Origin: Ideonella_A intermedia_A
Lineage (GTDB): Bacteria > Pseudomonadota > Gammaproteobacteria > Burkholderiales > Burkholderiaceae_C
Reading direction: 5' to 3'
DNA: 64,000 nt
NCBI GenBank assembly: GCA_943370175.1
Contig: CALRPU020000031.1
Coordinates: 1-64,000 of the forward strand
The position numbers were made by a program, and so were the translations under genes. Shown here piece after piece: positions 63,206 through 64,000 of this stretch. The first letter of the stretch is position 1. Each line of letters opens with the position of its first letter. The notes below the pieces were generated by a model, which worked only from the letters and a program-made list of their open reading frames with translations, searched no databases and was not told the DNA's origin.

Positions 63206-64000
63206 CCGCATCCGTGTGCATGGCTGGTTCCATGTGGGGACCGGGGCCGGGCTTACCGCGCCACCTGCGTCGACATTGACATCGACATCGACCCATGTCC
63301 TCGCCAAGTCAAGGTGACGCGTTCACAACGTTCCCTGGTCGCCGGCTGTGCGTGTTCACCGCCTCTGGCGCCTGCGGCTCGGTCAGCGGCCGCACGATGA
63401 ACCCCGCGCCGCTCTGGCCATTGGCCTGGTTGCATCCGCCGATGCCGCCGCCGTAGCGTTTCACCTGTCCGAACGATCAGATCTCCGTCTGCTCGAAGAC
63501 TTCGAGGGCGTCGTCTACCTCGATACCGCGGTACCTCACCGTGAACTCCATGGACGGCGGTGAGCCGAATTGGCAATGGTTCCCATGATGGTCTCCCATT
63601 GAGTTGCGGGCCGGACAAGATGCGCTGACACCCAGTCGGGACTTGCCCTGGATCAACTCCGACGCCATCGCCTACGGACCGATGGGCAGCTTACTGGCGC
63701 GGTCGCCAACTCACGGTGCCGGCCATGAGCCGTAGCTGGTGGCAGACGGCTTCACGGCAATCTGGTCGACTGCCCGGCAACCGCCCGTCAATCGCTCGCA
63801 ATTCTCCGCTGACACTACGTGGCCGCCTCCACCATCCTTCCCACGAGCGTCATCACTGCGTCGGTCTGCTCTCTAAGTGCGGCGGGTGGCGGGGATGTCG
63901 CGGCTGTAGCCACCGCCAACTTAAGTTCAGGGGCCAGCAGCGAGAACTGCCCACCATAACCCCAAGCCCAAGCCACGCGTTGCCCATGTAGGCGCCCAGT
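63206..64000. other. Gene-poor end of window with integrase leader copy
   Basis: No supported complete gene. A minus-strand frame encodes MEFTVRYRGIEVDDALEVFE near 63550, then GGGIGGCNQANGQSGAGF in another frame, which could be a damaged small gene. Repeat A copy 2 lies at 63560-63630. The right end of the sequence holds no recognisable family. Confidence 0.35.
63560..63630. repeat. Repeat A, copy 2 (integrase 5' end)
   Basis: The sequence matches 12021-12090, including a minus-strand ATG at 63586 followed by GTIANSAHRRPW, parallel to GSAANAAHREQW of the first copy. After about 13 codons the similarity ends, so only the start of the integrase gene is left here. Confidence 0.55.

Overview
The window is GC-rich, almost fully coding DNA whose protein content points to a betaproteobacterium of the Burkholderiales (Rubrivivax/Leptothrix-like). 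This placement is inferred from the proteins: FisR-type sulfur regulation, DUF442-SQR fusion, CIO-type bd oxidase, fused SecDF and a NhaR-type regulator. No rRNA or tRNA gene and no CRISPR array was seen.

Layout. (1) 1-3105: a short ORF, a trypsin-fold serine protease with a complete H/D/S triad, and a secreted or membrane-anchored partner with about five C-terminal membrane helices. This pair is a candidate uncharacterised system. (2) 3274-12050: an accessory, decaying region. It holds an IS3 orfA fragment, a group II intron with a destroyed reverse transcriptase but a recognisable domain V, a ParD/ParE-like toxin-antitoxin pair, a frameshifted conserved gene, an SOS-type umuDC locus (LexA box; UmuD lacking both catalytic residues), an XRE regulator and an integrase remnant. 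(3) 12346-31880: a large sulfide/sulfane-sulfur oxidation island. (4) 32401-43084: an oxidoreductase, small orphan genes including a WGR-domain protein, then an Mre11/Rad50-like pair followed by a frameshifted repeat-protein gene, a zinc-ribbon protein, a hypothetical protein and a Sir2-type deacetylase. (5) 43281-63205: envelope and stress housekeeping: YbjQ-like proteins, two M48 proteases (one HtpX), an rtcB remnant, a secreted EEP nuclease, TerB-like paralogues, an HPF-like protein, a lipid kinase, CorA, fused SecDF, NhaR, TerC and ExoD. (6) 63206-64000: no convincing gene, but a second copy of the integrase 5' end.

The sulfur island is the most coherent system. A sigma-54 activator with the three-cysteine spacing of FisR sits inside it. 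Three transcription units (DUF2892-MBL-SQR-SulP; the Rieske gene and about 15 downstream genes; and divergent cydAB plus a small DUF2474-type subunit) each start with a nearly identical -24/-12 element (TGGCAYGCRTCTTGAG). Each has CTGCCA-type half sites roughly 100 bp upstream, as expected for an enhancer-binding protein. Together the genes suggest: sulfide to sulfane sulfur by SQR into the quinone pool, persulfide oxidation by a persulfide dioxygenase-rhodanese fusion, sulfur carriage by rhodaneses and DsrE, transport by SulP and YeeE/YedE halves, and quinol reoxidation by a sulfide-tolerant bd oxidase. The shared promoters make cyd co-regulation with SQR a specific, testable prediction.

Frameshifts and in-frame stops occur in at least four loci (intron RT, 6348-6830, 39642-41274, rtcB). 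They are clustered in accessory DNA, so decay is likelier than sequencing error, but both should be kept in mind.
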